Positions 9,169 to 17,245 of a stretch of 43,848 nucleotides of DNA are shown in pieces (the stretch's first letter is position 1; every line of letters begins with the position of its first letter). This DNA comes from Gemmatimonadota bacterium (GTDB lineage Bacteria; JAAXHH01). The notes under the pieces are model-generated. The model saw only the letters and a list, made by a program, of their open reading frames with translations, had not been told where the DNA came from and ran no database searches. The DNA lies in contig VXTP01000007.1 of NCBI GenBank assembly GCA_009837395.1, positions 1 to 43,848 on the forward strand, in the 5' to 3' direction. A program made the position numbers and the translations under genes.

Positions 9169-10200
9169 ATGCCTGATCACACTTTCCCCCTGATCGAAGT
9201 CGAGGGGAGCAGCTACGAGATGGGCTATCAGCACGGCGCGCAGGCCGCCGGTCTCGTCCAGCGGTACCTTCGATGGATCGACCGGTTGACCGGGATGTCC
9301 CGGGATACACTGTGCCGGAACGCCATGGGTTTCTGGCCGCTGATGGAGCGCCTGAGTCCGGCGTTCTCGGAAGAGGTGCGGGGCTTGGCGGACGGTGCGG
9401 GCATCAGCCTGGAAGAAGCGGTACTGTGCCAGGCCCGCGCCGAGGCCGCGCAACGGACGGTCGGGGCCTGCACCGCCTTCGCGCTGACGCGGTCGGCCAC
9501 GGCCGATGGAAACACGCTGGCGGGACAGAACCAGGACCTCGAGCCGGAATACGCCGACGTCGCGCTGCTGTTACGAGTAAGGCCCGGTGACGGCCGGCCC
9601 AGGGCGTTGATGTTCACCTTTGCCGGCCAGCTGGGCTATTCCGGCATGAACGAGCACGGCGTGGCCCATTTCGCCAATGCCCTCTATGGGTGTGCCTGGC
9701 AGATGGGACTGCCCCATTACCCGATCAAGCGCCTGGTCCTGGAGCAGCGGACGGTCGAAGACTGCGTGGAACTGCTTTCCAGGCACCGCACCTGTTCGGC
9801 CGCCAACCTGGTGTTGTGTGACGGGCAGGGTCACGTCGATACCGTGGAGATCCGGCCCGAGGGGATTGCCCGGTACCGGGATGCCCATCCGGACGCCTGT
9901 CTGCACACCAACCACTACCTGACCCCCGCGTTCGCCGATCACGAAACCGGATTCCTGCCGGATTCGTGTCCCCGACTGGACCGCATCCGGCAACTCGTCC
10001 AGGCGCGTTGGGGGACGATCACCGTCGACACGATCAAAGAAATCCTGGCCGATCACGAAAACGATCCCGGCGGGATCTGCCGGCACGGCGCGGTCGGGAT
10101 GCATTCGATTTCGGGATACATCGCCGAACCCGAAATACGGCTGTTTCACGTCCGGCGCGGTCACGGTTGTCTGGGCACGTGGCAGGCGTACGAAGTGTGA
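9169..10200 (+). CDS. C45 family autoproteolytic acyltransferase/hydrolase
   Basis: The 343-residue product belongs to the acyl-CoA:6-aminopenicillanic acid acyltransferase (peptidase C45) family of Ntn hydrolases. VGACTAFAL contains C101, the expected self-cleavage site and N-terminal nucleophile of the mature beta chain. GNTLAGQNQDLEPEY, GYSGMNEHGVAHFAN and CLHTNHYL are typical downstream motifs. Family members hydrolyse or transfer amide-linked acyl groups; the physiological substrate cannot be inferred. An ATG at 9115, inside the helicase gene, is possible, but 9169 is preceded by GAGAAAG at good spacing and leaves a 17-bp gap after the helicase stop. It appears to be the last gene of the AddAB-like operon, although a functional link is not obvious. 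Confidence 0.85.
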   Translation: MPDHTFPLIEVEGSSYEMGYQHGAQAAGLVQRYLRWIDRLTGMSRDTLCRNAMGFWPLMERLSPAFSEEVRGLADGAGISLEEAVLCQARAEAAQRTVGACTAFALTRSATADGNTLAGQNQDLEPEYADVALLLRVRPGDGRPRALMFTFAGQLGYSGMNEHGVAHFANALYGCAWQMGLPHYPIKRLVLEQRTVEDCVELLSRHRTCSAANLVLCDGQGHVDTVEIRPEGIARYRDAHPDACLHTNHYLTPAFADHETGFLPDSCPRLDRIRQLVQARWGTITVDTIKEILADHENDPGGICRHGAVGMHSISGYIAEPEIRLFHVRRGHGCLGTWQAYEV

Positions 10201-10211
10201 GGCATCCGTAG

Positions 10212-10958
10212 TCACGCATCGGCGCTGCCGGTTGCGTGATAGGCCCGGTACGCTCCGTCCTTCAACACCGGAACGCAACGGCTCGCGTCCAAAGCCGCAG
10301 CAAGCCGCAAATCCTCCGCGAATCCCCTTCCTATCAACTCTTTGCCGGAACCCGACCCACTAAGGACCGACTCCAGATCATCCCTGAACGCCTCGAAAAC
10401 CCGGGCGGCGGTTTCGGCTTCCGGCGAACGGGTGCCTTCCAGCCCATGGATGACGGCCCCCGCGCCGATCAGGTCCTCGATCGCGGGCCTGAGGGTCTGC
10501 TGTTGCTTCCAGCGTTCCCCCGCGGCGATGATACTGATGCCGGTTTCGTACTGCCGCAGTACGCCGGCAAGGGCGGTCGCGTTCCGGAGGCAGCCGGCAT
10601 ATGTGGGGGTATCGCCGGTCGACAAGGACAGCGTAGACCCGTTGGGAGAGGGCAGAACAAGCGAAGTGCCGGCTGGTATGTCCAGCAGGGAGGAAGGGGA
10701 AAGTGAATAGCCGCCCCCTTCGAATGCCCGGGTGGCGTTGGCCAACAGTGCATTCCGGGACCTGGCGAAGGCCGCCGCCGATTGGTCTTTGCTGCGGAAA
10801 GGGTAGACCAGCGCGCCGTTTGCCGACGCAACGTCCACACTGGTGGTAAAGGACAGGACGTCGACGACGACCACGGCCCGGCTGACGGGCAGCAGTTCCT
10901 GAAGCCCCTCCATACCCCACTCGCAACGGATATCGAACGAACCCTGGTCATAGTACAT
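10212..10958 (-). CDS. 2-phosphosulfolactate phosphatase-like protein (ComB family)
   Basis: This 248-residue protein matches the ComB family, Mg-dependent phosphatases that release sulfolactate from 2-phosphosulfolactate in coenzyme M biosynthesis. The signature VVVVDVLSFTTSVDVA near residues 29-44 and the LPSPNGSTLS loop are clear. Bacteria without coenzyme M commonly encode ComB homologues, so the physiological substrate here is uncertain; no other coenzyme M gene is in the window. It is convergent with the C45 gene (11-bp gap) and its start at 10958 is separated from the next upstream gene on the same strand by a short tandem-repeat array, so it may be read from the 59-residue gene's promoter. 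Confidence 0.8.
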   Translation of the reverse strand: MYYDQGSFDIRCEWGMEGLQELLPVSRAVVVVDVLSFTTSVDVASANGALVYPFRSKDQSAAAFARSRNALLANATRAFEGGGYSLSPSSLLDIPAGTSLVLPSPNGSTLSLSTGDTPTYAGCLRNATALAGVLRQYETGISIIAAGERWKQQQTLRPAIEDLIGAGAVIHGLEGTRSPEAETAARVFEAFRDDLESVLSGSGSGKELIGRGFAEDLRLAAALDASRCVPVLKDGAYRAYHATGSADA

Positions 10959-10969
10959 CGAAAGCTCAC

Positions 10970-11038
10970 GGTCAACTTGCCGGCATGGTCAACTTGCTGG
11001 CATGGTCAGTCTGGCCGACATGGTCAGCCTGGGTGGCC
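10970..11038. repeat. Intergenic 17/18-bp tandem array, 4 degenerate units
   Basis: Units start at 10970, 10987, 11004 and 11022. The first two are nearly identical (GGTCAACTTGCCGGCAT and GGTCAACTTGCTGGCAT); the last two are diverged. TGGTCAGCC at 11021-11029 is one base from the TGGTCCGCC unit found elsewhere. It fills the space between the 59-residue gene and the ComB-like gene. Confidence 0.7.
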
Positions 11039-11217
11039 TATGCGCTCGACTGTTCTTCGCGCGGGATGTTGCGTAGATACCGGTTCAACTTGTGGGTCTC
11101 GTAACGAAAATCGTCGATGTGCCTGGCGATCGTCGACAGAAGGATAACTACCTCGTGCAGCTCGCCGCGCAGTTCATTCAGTACCTCGGTGGTCTCTTGC
11201 GCTTCCGTGTTTCGCAT
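11038..11217 (-). CDS. Small hypothetical protein, 59 residues
   Basis: An ATG at 11217 opens a 59-codon frame starting MRNTEAQETTEVLNELRGEL and ending NIPREEQSSA. GGGAG lies about 8 nt upstream, a good Shine-Dalgarno, and the frame is rich in Glu, Leu and Arg with a heptad-like pattern suggesting one amphipathic or coiled-coil helix. There is no signal peptide or membrane segment. An AT-rich stretch at 11300-11390 lies upstream and could hold its promoter. I recognise no family. It is likely transcribed toward the ComB-like gene. Confidence rests on the ribosome-binding site and amino-acid composition. Confidence 0.55.
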   Translation of the reverse strand: MRNTEAQETTEVLNELRGELHEVVILLSTIARHIDDFRYETHKLNRYLRNIPREEQSSA

Positions 11218-11289
11218 GGGTTTTCTCCCGATTCGGTACGGACTGGCCTTAAAGGAATGGGGCCGTGCAGAAATGGCAACCGGTGCGGA

Positions 11290-11392
11290 ATCCGGGATGC
11301 CATCATTAAATCGAATGTATAGTTACTATATAGTTTATTATTATTTCAAACGGAAGTTTAATTCACATTTTTTATTTCAACATGGGAAGATG
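11290..11392. promoter_or_regulatory. AT-rich promoter-like island
   Basis: This stretch is dominated by A/T runs (TATATAGTTTATTATTATTT) inside GC-rich DNA, between the 3' end of the PhyH gene and the 59-residue gene. I infer a promoter for the minus-strand small gene, but no well-spaced -35/-10 pair is convincing. Confidence 0.35.
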
Positions 11393-11405
11393 CACCCGGT
11401 CCGGT

Positions 11406-12224
11406 TCACGCCTGCTGACCGGTGGTTTCCAGCGTGAAGCTCTCCCGGCCATCCAGACCGCACGCCACCGGATAGGTTTTCTCCCTGGGGCCGCCTTTGC
11501 CGGGGACGTAGCGGACATGGGGCGGGAAGTAGGCGTAGAGTGCCGTATTGCGTGGGTGGGGGGACCGGTTGGGACCGGATCCGTGTACCATCAGGCTGTG
11601 GAAAAAGAGCGCGCTGCCGGCTTTGAGCGGTACCTCGACCTGTTGGGCATCCTGCAGGTCGCGCTCGTGCGCGGGTTCTGCATCCTGTGCCTGCGCGATT
11701 AGCCCCCAGTCTTTCAATCCCCAGGTGTGGCTGCGCGGGATGACTTTGAAACAGCCGTTCTCGGTCGTGGCGTCGTTCAGGGCAATGCTGACGGTCACGA
11801 GTGCGGGCGGTTCGATGGGCCAATAGGCCGAATCCTGGTGCGGCGCATGGGCGGAGCCGTGAAAGGCCGGCTTGAGCATCAGGGTGCTGCGGAAAAGCAT
11901 CAGGTCGGGACCAAGCAATCCACCCACCACCCGGAGCAGCCCGGGATGGACGGAGAGGTCGCGAAAGAACGACGAGATCTCCCGAGTGTTTTCGATTTTC
12001 CTCAGCACGGGCAGGCCGTCCGGCCGGTTCGCGCCCTTCGCGTAGGGCTCGCGCTGGAATTGCGAGGATGCCGGATCGCCGGCGGACTCGAGCTCCGCCG
12101 ATACCCGGTGCAGACGTTCGATTTCCTCGTGGCACGCGGCCAGTTCGTCTTCAGACAGCACGCCTTCTACGACCAGGTACCCCTCTTCTTCGAAAAAAGC
12201 CTTCTGTTCAGCCAGGCTCATCAT
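11406..12224 (-). CDS. Phytanoyl-CoA dioxygenase (PhyH) family protein
   Basis: This 272-residue protein is an Fe(II)/2-oxoglutarate oxygenase of the PhyH family. The iron ligands are visible: H129 and D131 in PHQDSAYWP, and the distal H214 in LMVHGSGPN. The N-terminal EEGYLVVEGVLSEDELA is typical of the family. It would hydroxylate a small organic substrate using O2 and 2-oxoglutarate; the substrate is unknown. The start ATG at 12224 overlaps the stop of the upstream membrane-protein gene as ATGA and is preceded by GGGGGA, so translational coupling decides the start; the long in-frame extension upstream is antisense-like and rejected. Confidence 0.85.
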   Translation of the reverse strand: MMSLAEQKAFFEEEGYLVVEGVLSEDELAACHEEIERLHRVSAELESAGDPASSQFQREPYAKGANRPDGLPVLRKIENTREISSFFRDLSVHPGLLRVVGGLLGPDLMLFRSTLMLKPAFHGSAHAPHQDSAYWPIEPPALVTVSIALNDATTENGCFKVIPRSHTWGLKDWGLIAQAQDAEPAHERDLQDAQQVEVPLKAGSALFFHSLMVHGSGPNRSPHPRNTALYAYFPPHVRYVPGKGGPREKTYPVACGLDGRESFTLETTGQQA

Positions 12225-12667
12225 TGTGGTGTCCCCCGAGTTCTGTACCGTCCATAAATCCAGTAAACCAGCGCGGAAAGGCCGACGAGATCGCATACGA
12301 AAACGGGCAGACGGTAGACGGCCACTTCGTCGTAACGCATCACCGCGCCGCTCGCTCCCATGGCGGCGACGAGGAACGAGCAGGCCACGAGCCGCTTCGA
12401 CCACAGGCTCCCGGCAAGCGGGGCGGCCAGGATTCCGAGCAGCGCGGCATGAAATACCACGAACCCCGCGTACCCGTTCCGCGTGGCCTGGGCGATCTCC
12501 CATTCGTACCGGTAGTGCCATATCATCAGCACATGGGCGAAGACGATCAGCGCGACCGGCGTCATGTGTATCGGCCGGTGCCGGCCTGCGGCCACCAGTG
12601 CCATATTTGCGGTCAACCCGGTGAAACCCGTAATCGCGGCGAGAAAGGTAATCGTTTCAATATGCAT
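12221..12667 (-). CDS. Small integral membrane protein of unknown function
   Basis: From ATG 12667 this is a 148-residue protein starting MHIETITFLAAITG. It shows about four to five hydrophobic segments: FLAAITGFTGLTANMALVAA, VALIVFAHVLMIW, FVVFHAALLGILAAPLAG, ACSFLVAAMGASGAV and VFVCDLVGLSALVYWI. I recognise no family. An in-frame extension to 12784 adds a basic, non-hydrophobic N-terminus and is less likely. The Shine-Dalgarno is weak (AGGA 13 nt upstream), so the start is uncertain. It overlaps the PhyH gene by four bases, so the two proteins are probably made together. Confidence 0.6.
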   Translation of the reverse strand: MHIETITFLAAITGFTGLTANMALVAAGRHRPIHMTPVALIVFAHVLMIWHYRYEWEIAQATRNGYAGFVVFHAALLGILAAPLAGSLWSKRLVACSFLVAAMGASGAVMRYDEVAVYRLPVFVCDLVGLSALVYWIYGRYRTRGTPQ

Positions 12668-12882
12668 CGTTCGCGGTGGGTCCTGTATTGCCGGGAACGT
12701 GTATACGTATGGCACGACCGATTTAGTGCATCTTTTTCGGCGTTTCGGAGTCCAATAGAGTAGTACAGCAGTACAGGCGGACATCGAACAAGTGATTGCA
12801 TCACGGCCACGATCGATTGCCCGCCAATGATCAAGGATTCGATATGACTCTGGCGCCCCGCGGGAGCATATCCAATCATTTC

Positions 12883-12933
12883 AGCGACGGCATTCCTTGC
12901 CGCTTCCCATGCGGCCGCCCAAATGCCGTCGCT
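12883..12933 (-). terminator. Large stem-loop just after the PcfJ-like gene
   Basis: AGCGACGGCATT (12883-12894) and AATGCCGTCGCT (12922-12933) form a perfect 12-bp stem. The 27-nt loop holds a second small hairpin (GCCGC/GCGGC). It begins 10 nt beyond the PcfJ-like stop codon, the usual place for an intrinsic terminator, but lacks a U-tract on the minus strand. The rest of the 276-bp gap (12668-12943) shows no gene. Confidence 0.5.
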
Positions 12934-12943
12934 TTCTAATTTG

Positions 12944-14656
12944 CTAAATCCTGCGCATGGCCCGCGACCTGGCGCCCGGAAGCGTCAGGCCCTCCTGGTC
13001 CGCCCACATGGTCAGCACGTTCCAGCCTTCCTGCGCGCGGCCGCTGTGGGCGTCCGTAGGCCGGCTGTTGCTGCGGCCGCGCACCTGCCGGATATACTTC
13101 CTGTTGTTGAGCAGTTCGATGGTCAGCACGTTTCTGGTCGCTCCGGATCCCAGGTAATCGACCTTCATGGACCAGATGGACCGGGTTCCATTCGCGCAGG
13201 AGGTCAGATACGAGGCCACGCAGTGCTTCATGTGCTTGCCCTCGTAGGCCAGGTCCCGGCTGTTGCGGATCTCCTCAATGCGCCAGGTCCGGATCTCCCC
13301 CGCCCTTTCGTCCTCGTCCACCCACGTGTATCCATCTACCCCGCAGGATGCCCACTGGCGGGGTTTCCTGGGCTGGGATCGATTCAACCCGCGGTGCCAG
13401 GCGTCCACCCGCCGCAGTATGGATTCGGGCGTGCGGCCCTTCATGGTGAAATCCGGTTCGGGTGGATCGATGAGACGAACGCTGCCGTCCGGGTCCCGTT
13501 GCTCCTGGGCGGCCCGGGCGACCGTCCGCCGGTGATAGATGTAGTCGACGATCGGTCCCACGTGTGCCACGTCGAGCATGGGATGGTTCACGAAGAAGTG
13601 CAGCACGGTCTCCCAGAACGGTCCTTCCTCGAACCTTTCCCCGAGCATCGAATCGCAGACCGCCTCCGCCAGCAGGTCGTCGCCGCCCATCCCGATCACC
13701 TGGGCCCAGCGAAGGGCCGCTTCCACCGTGTATCCGGACGGAGTGGACACGATGAACGCATGGGCCATGCGCTTGGTGAAACGCAGTGGTATGGCGGCCT
13801 TGCGTATGTTCTGTCCGGTACCGACATGAACGAACCATTCCTGCCGGGTCTTCGCCTCGGAATCCATGCCCGAGAAGAATGCCGTATCCATGCACGCGGG
13901 CACGTCGTATTCGGCCAGGAGATGGCGCGCCAGCGCGCCGAACTGCCGCCGGCCGTTGTGACTGTCCGGTTTCCACGACTCGACCTCTCGGACCCAGCGG
14001 CCGTGCCAGGCGGCCAGCGACGCCAGCCCGTCCACGAAATTGTTGGCCGGCTGCGGTCCGTATTGAGGCACCACCGGTTTGAGATGGAACAGTCTGGCCT
14101 GTCTTTCGACGTGGAGGAGGAGCGTCAGGAAGGCGGACCGGGCCTTCGGATCGAGCGGCGCATTCTGAAAGAGATGGCGTACCCGGAGCAGCAGGGGACT
14201 GGTGAGTTCCCGGTCGTCGACCTCGCCGGCGGCGATCCGCTTAAGCAGGTCTTTCCGGCGCCTGCGATGCTGGCTGGCGGACGACCGGTCGGCCTTCTCC
14301 CGGCTGCGCGCCTGGCGCCCCAACTGGATTTCCTGCCGGCGTTGCGCCTTGCTCTTCTGCAGGCCGTCCCCGGCGCCGTGCGCCCGGCACCACGCCTGGT
14401 ACTCCGCGACCGTACCCAGGCCCAGGGCGGTGATATGCGCCTCTAGCTCCGCGTCGATCCGGTGCTGTTTCGTGGTCTTTTGCGAAGAGGCCAGTTCCCG
14501 CCGACGCTGCGGCAGGGTCTTGTTGAGCCGGGCGTTGAAACCGTTCTCCCGGCACCAGGTCCTGTAGGCTTCCACCGTATCCAGGTGAAGCGTACGGAGG
14601 TGCCGGCGCATCGGCGCGCTCAGTCGCGGGTCGGCCTCGAGATGGGTCTCAGGCAT
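12944..14656 (-). CDS. PcfJ-like domain protein with duplicated N-terminal motif
   Basis: This is a 570-residue protein. The C-terminal third matches the PcfJ-like family: GKHMKHCVASY (H478, C479), then TIELLNNRKYIRQVRGRSN. PcfJ was named from an enterococcal conjugative plasmid and its biochemical role is unknown. The N-terminus has two copies of one motif 55 residues apart: TVEAYRTWCRENG...LPQRRREL (27-55) and TVAEYQAWCRAHG...KAQRRQEI (82-110), separated by basic linkers that suggest nucleic-acid contact. No conjugation, phage or plasmid genes flank it. ACAGGATTCGCC before the ATG gives an acceptable ribosome-binding site. It lies 68 bp downstream of the DUF255 gene and may share its transcript. 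Confidence 0.75.
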   Translation of the reverse strand: MPETHLEADPRLSAPMRRHLRTLHLDTVEAYRTWCRENGFNARLNKTLPQRRRELASSQKTTKQHRIDAELEAHITALGLGTVAEYQAWCRAHGAGDGLQKSKAQRRQEIQLGRQARSREKADRSSASQHRRRRKDLLKRIAAGEVDDRELTSPLLLRVRHLFQNAPLDPKARSAFLTLLLHVERQARLFHLKPVVPQYGPQPANNFVDGLASLAAWHGRWVREVESWKPDSHNGRRQFGALARHLLAEYDVPACMDTAFFSGMDSEAKTRQEWFVHVGTGQNIRKAAIPLRFTKRMAHAFIVSTPSGYTVEAALRWAQVIGMGGDDLLAEAVCDSMLGERFEEGPFWETVLHFFVNHPMLDVAHVGPIVDYIYHRRTVARAAQEQRDPDGSVRLIDPPEPDFTMKGRTPESILRRVDAWHRGLNRSQPRKPRQWASCGVDGYTWVDEDERAGEIRTWRIEEIRNSRDLAYEGKHMKHCVASYLTSCANGTRSIWSMKVDYLGSGATRNVLTIELLNNRKYIRQVRGRSNSRPTDAHSGRAQEGWNVLTMWADQEGLTLPGARSRAMRRI

Positions 14657-14724
14657 GGCGAATCCTGTGAAAGTCCGGTCTTCCCGTTACTGTACACCAT
14701 TACGGATGTATTCGGCAACTGCTT

Positions 14725-17235
14725 TCACCGATCAAGTGGGGCCGACATCGCCTTCTCCTCCGGTGCAAGGCAGACGGCGTCGTTACAGGCCTGGTAGTAC
14801 AGGGTCGCGTAAAGACGCCCACCTTCCGTGAGCGTTCCGCCTTCCGCGAGGGATCCGCCTTCCGCGAGGGAATGCGGATCCACTTCGATTTGGGCGCTCA
14901 GCCTGATTTCCCCCTGGTACACATCCACCGGAACATCGGTGAAACCGAACCGCAACGTATCCGCCGGTGGATAGGAGACCGCGGCGATCCGGATGGGCAG
15001 ATCCGCATTGAACGTCAGGGCCGTGGGAACCAGCCCCGGTACGTCGGTCTTGCCGCCGATAATGTGCCAGCCGTCCTCGATATGGATCGATACGATCGCG
15101 TCAAACACCCCGTCGCGCGGGCCCGGCACGGCGCTCAGGTAGGCCTCGACCTTCGCGTCGCCGCCGAATCCGGTCTCGGCGTCGCCGACCGCAGCATTGG
15201 GTCCGCCGGCTTCGCGGGCGCCGCCGACCGCAGCATTGGGTCCGCCGGCTTCGCGGGCGTCGCCGACCGCAGCATTGGGTCCGCCGGCCCTGTCTCCCGT
15301 TCGCACCGCATCCTCTTCACCGTGCAGAAAATCCTGCAGTACAAGGATCATGGAGGTGAACTGTCCGGGGACCTCCTTCATCGAGGCGGCGTAGGCGCCG
15401 AAAAGACGCTCGGCCCGCGCACGGTACCGCGGATCGCCGGTGTGGCGCGCCAGTGAAAGCAGCACCCGGGCGGCCACGCCGTTCCCCGAAGCCCGCGCCC
15501 CGTCGAAGGCGTTCCTCGTTCGCAGGAGCTGGTATTCCTCGGCTTCCCCGAAGTAGTACCCGCCGGCTTCCGAATCCCAGAAGCGCTCGTTCATCCGGTT
15601 CGTGAGCGTTTCGGCCGCGACGAGCCAGCGGGTATCCGCACTGGCCTCGTACAGGCTGAGCAGCCCCCCGATCAGGCAGGCGTAGTCCTCCTGGAACGCG
15701 CTCCTCCGGACCGCTCCGTCGGAAAAGATCCGGTAGAGGCCGAGCTCATCGTCCCAGAGCCGGTCGAGCATGAAATCCGCGGCCCGCGCGGCCGTTTCGA
15801 TGTACCGCCCGTCTCCGGTCACGAGTCCCGCGTAGGCGTAGGCATCGATCATCTGGCCGTTCCAGGCCGTGATCACCTTGGGGTCCACCACGGGACGCTT
15901 GCGCTCCGACCGCGCCGACCGCAGCGCTTCGCGCATGGCTTCCAGGCCGGCGAAAGGCCCGGTCCAGTCCGCTTCCTCCCGGACGTACAGGACACCGGAA
16001 CCGGAGGGAACGCCTGTGTCGGTCTCCGACGCTTCTTCGGCAGCCGCACTTCCGGTGGCCGCCGCCACCCCGGGCATCGGCGCCAGTCCATACCTACCCA
16101 GAAACGCGTCGGCGTCCGCGCCGAGCGTCTCCCTGATCTCCGTCTCGGACCAGAGGTAATACCGGCCCTCCACGGCGTCGGTCTCGGAATCCACCGACGC
16201 GTGGAAAGCACCGTCGACGGACCGCATCTCCCTCTGGACGAAGGCGAGCACGTCTTCGGCGACGGCCCGGTAAGCGGCGTCGCCGGTCATGACAAAGGCC
16301 ATCAGGTAGACCCGGGCGAGATCCGCCTGGTTGTACAGCATCTTCTCGAAATGGGGGATGCGCCAGGCGGAATCCGTGGCATACCGGTGAAATCCACCGC
16401 CCACGTGGTCGTAGAGGCCGCCCCGCATCATGACGTCCAGGGTGTGGGTGGCCATAGACAGCAGGGACCCGTCGCCGGTGCGTTCGTATTCCTTCAGCGC
16501 GAGTTCGATACGCAGGGGCGCCGGGAACTTGGGCGCGGGACCGAATCCGCCGTTTACGGCGTCGTATCGCGTCTTCAGATGGGACCGGGCGTCGGACAGG
16601 ATGGCGTCGTCCGGTTCCGCCGTTCCGTCGGCCGCGACCTGGTCGCGCTGAAACGAGCGGATCGCTTCGGCCACCCGGCCCGCCTGTTCGACCAGGTCGT
16701 CCCTGCGGGTGTCCCAGGCCTCCCTCAACAGGTTCAGTATGCGGGGGAAACCTGGTCGGCCGGGGAGATCCTCCGGCGGGAAATAGGTACCTGCGAAAAA
16801 CGGTTCGAGATCCGACGTGAGGAACACCGAATTGGGCCAGCCGCCGCCGCCCGTGATGAGCTGGGTGGCCGTCATGTAGATCTCGTCTATATCCGGCCGT
16901 TCTTCCCGGTCTACCTTGATGTTTATGAAATGGGCGTTCATGACCGCGGCGATGTCGGGGTCGGAGAACACCTCGCGCTCCATGACGTGGCACCAGTAGC
17001 AGGTCGCGTAACCGACAGACAGGAAGATGGGTTTCCCCTCCCCGCGGGCGCGTTCGATCGCCTCCGCGTCCCAGGGATGCCAGTCCACCGGATTCCGGGC
17101 GTGGGCGCGCAGATAGAGACTGGTTTCTCCGGACAGCCTGTTTAAGGGAGGGCCGGATCCGGCATCGCAACCCAGGACCGCAGTCCCGGCGATGAGGACG
17201 ATGGCGGCGAGGAAATTGCGGGCCGAGCAAGGCAT
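14725..17235 (-). CDS. DUF255 (YyaL/SPATA20-like) thioredoxin-fold lipoprotein fused to a DsbD-alpha-like domain
   Basis: The 836-residue protein starts with a lipoprotein signal (hydrophobic IVLIAGTAVLGC, lipid-modified C23). Next comes the DUF255 thioredoxin fold with CYWC (C79, C82) in SVGYATCYWCHVME, followed by the (alpha/alpha)6 glycosidase-like region typical of SPATA20/YyaL. The last ~150 residues resemble the N-terminal periplasmic domain of DsbD: DGWHIIGGKTDVPGLVPT and, at the end, YQACNDAVCLAPEE with cysteines C817 and C822. One polypeptide thus carries two redox pairs, suggesting periplasmic thiol exchange; this is inference. Two tandem-repeat insertions (about residues 650-686 and 787-804) lie in linkers. 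It starts 10 bp after lpdA. Confidence 0.85.
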   Translation of the reverse strand: MPCSARNFLAAIVLIAGTAVLGCDAGSGPPLNRLSGETSLYLRAHARNPVDWHPWDAEAIERARGEGKPIFLSVGYATCYWCHVMEREVFSDPDIAAVMNAHFINIKVDREERPDIDEIYMTATQLITGGGGWPNSVFLTSDLEPFFAGTYFPPEDLPGRPGFPRILNLLREAWDTRRDDLVEQAGRVAEAIRSFQRDQVAADGTAEPDDAILSDARSHLKTRYDAVNGGFGPAPKFPAPLRIELALKEYERTGDGSLLSMATHTLDVMMRGGLYDHVGGGFHRYATDSAWRIPHFEKMLYNQADLARVYLMAFVMTGDAAYRAVAEDVLAFVQREMRSVDGAFHASVDSETDAVEGRYYLWSETEIRETLGADADAFLGRYGLAPMPGVAAATGSAAAEEASETDTGVPSGSGVLYVREEADWTGPFAGLEAMREALRSARSERKRPVVDPKVITAWNGQMIDAYAYAGLVTGDGRYIETAARAADFMLDRLWDDELGLYRIFSDGAVRRSAFQEDYACLIGGLLSLYEASADTRWLVAAETLTNRMNERFWDSEAGGYYFGEAEEYQLLRTRNAFDGARASGNGVAARVLLSLARHTGDPRYRARAERLFGAYAASMKEVPGQFTSMILVLQDFLHGEEDAVRTGDRAGGPNAAVGDAREAGGPNAAVGGAREAGGPNAAVGDAETGFGGDAKVEAYLSAVPGPRDGVFDAIVSIHIEDGWHIIGGKTDVPGLVPTALTFNADLPIRIAAVSYPPADTLRFGFTDVPVDVYQGEIRLSAQIEVDPHSLAEGGSLAEGGTLTEGGRLYATLYYQACNDAVCLAPEEKAMSAPLDR
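14822..14875 (-). repeat. 18-bp tandem array, 3 units, in-frame in DUF255 protein
   Basis: Units at 14822, 14840 and 14858 encode, on the minus strand, LAEGGS, LAEGGT and LTEGGR just before the last strands of the DsbD-like domain. Confidence 0.8.
15179..15287 (-). repeat. 39-bp tandem array, 2.8 units, in-frame in DUF255 protein
   Basis: Units at 15179, 15218 and 15257 (last one partial) are almost identical and encode the 13-residue peptide AGGPNAAVGDARE three times. It lies in the linker between the glycosidase-like and DsbD-like regions. The near-identity suggests a recent expansion. Confidence 0.85.
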
Positions 17236-17245
17236 GCGGGCAGCC

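Noticed and set aside
12668-12784. N-terminal extension of the small membrane protein to 12784
   Set aside because: The added 39 residues are basic and hydrophilic before a clear hydrophobic start at MHIETITFLAAITG.
12923-14446. A 507-codon open frame on the plus strand opposite the PcfJ-like gene
   Set aside because: It is fully antisense to a gene with recognisable motifs, and its composition (Arg/Pro/His/Gly-rich) is typical of GC-rich antisense frames.
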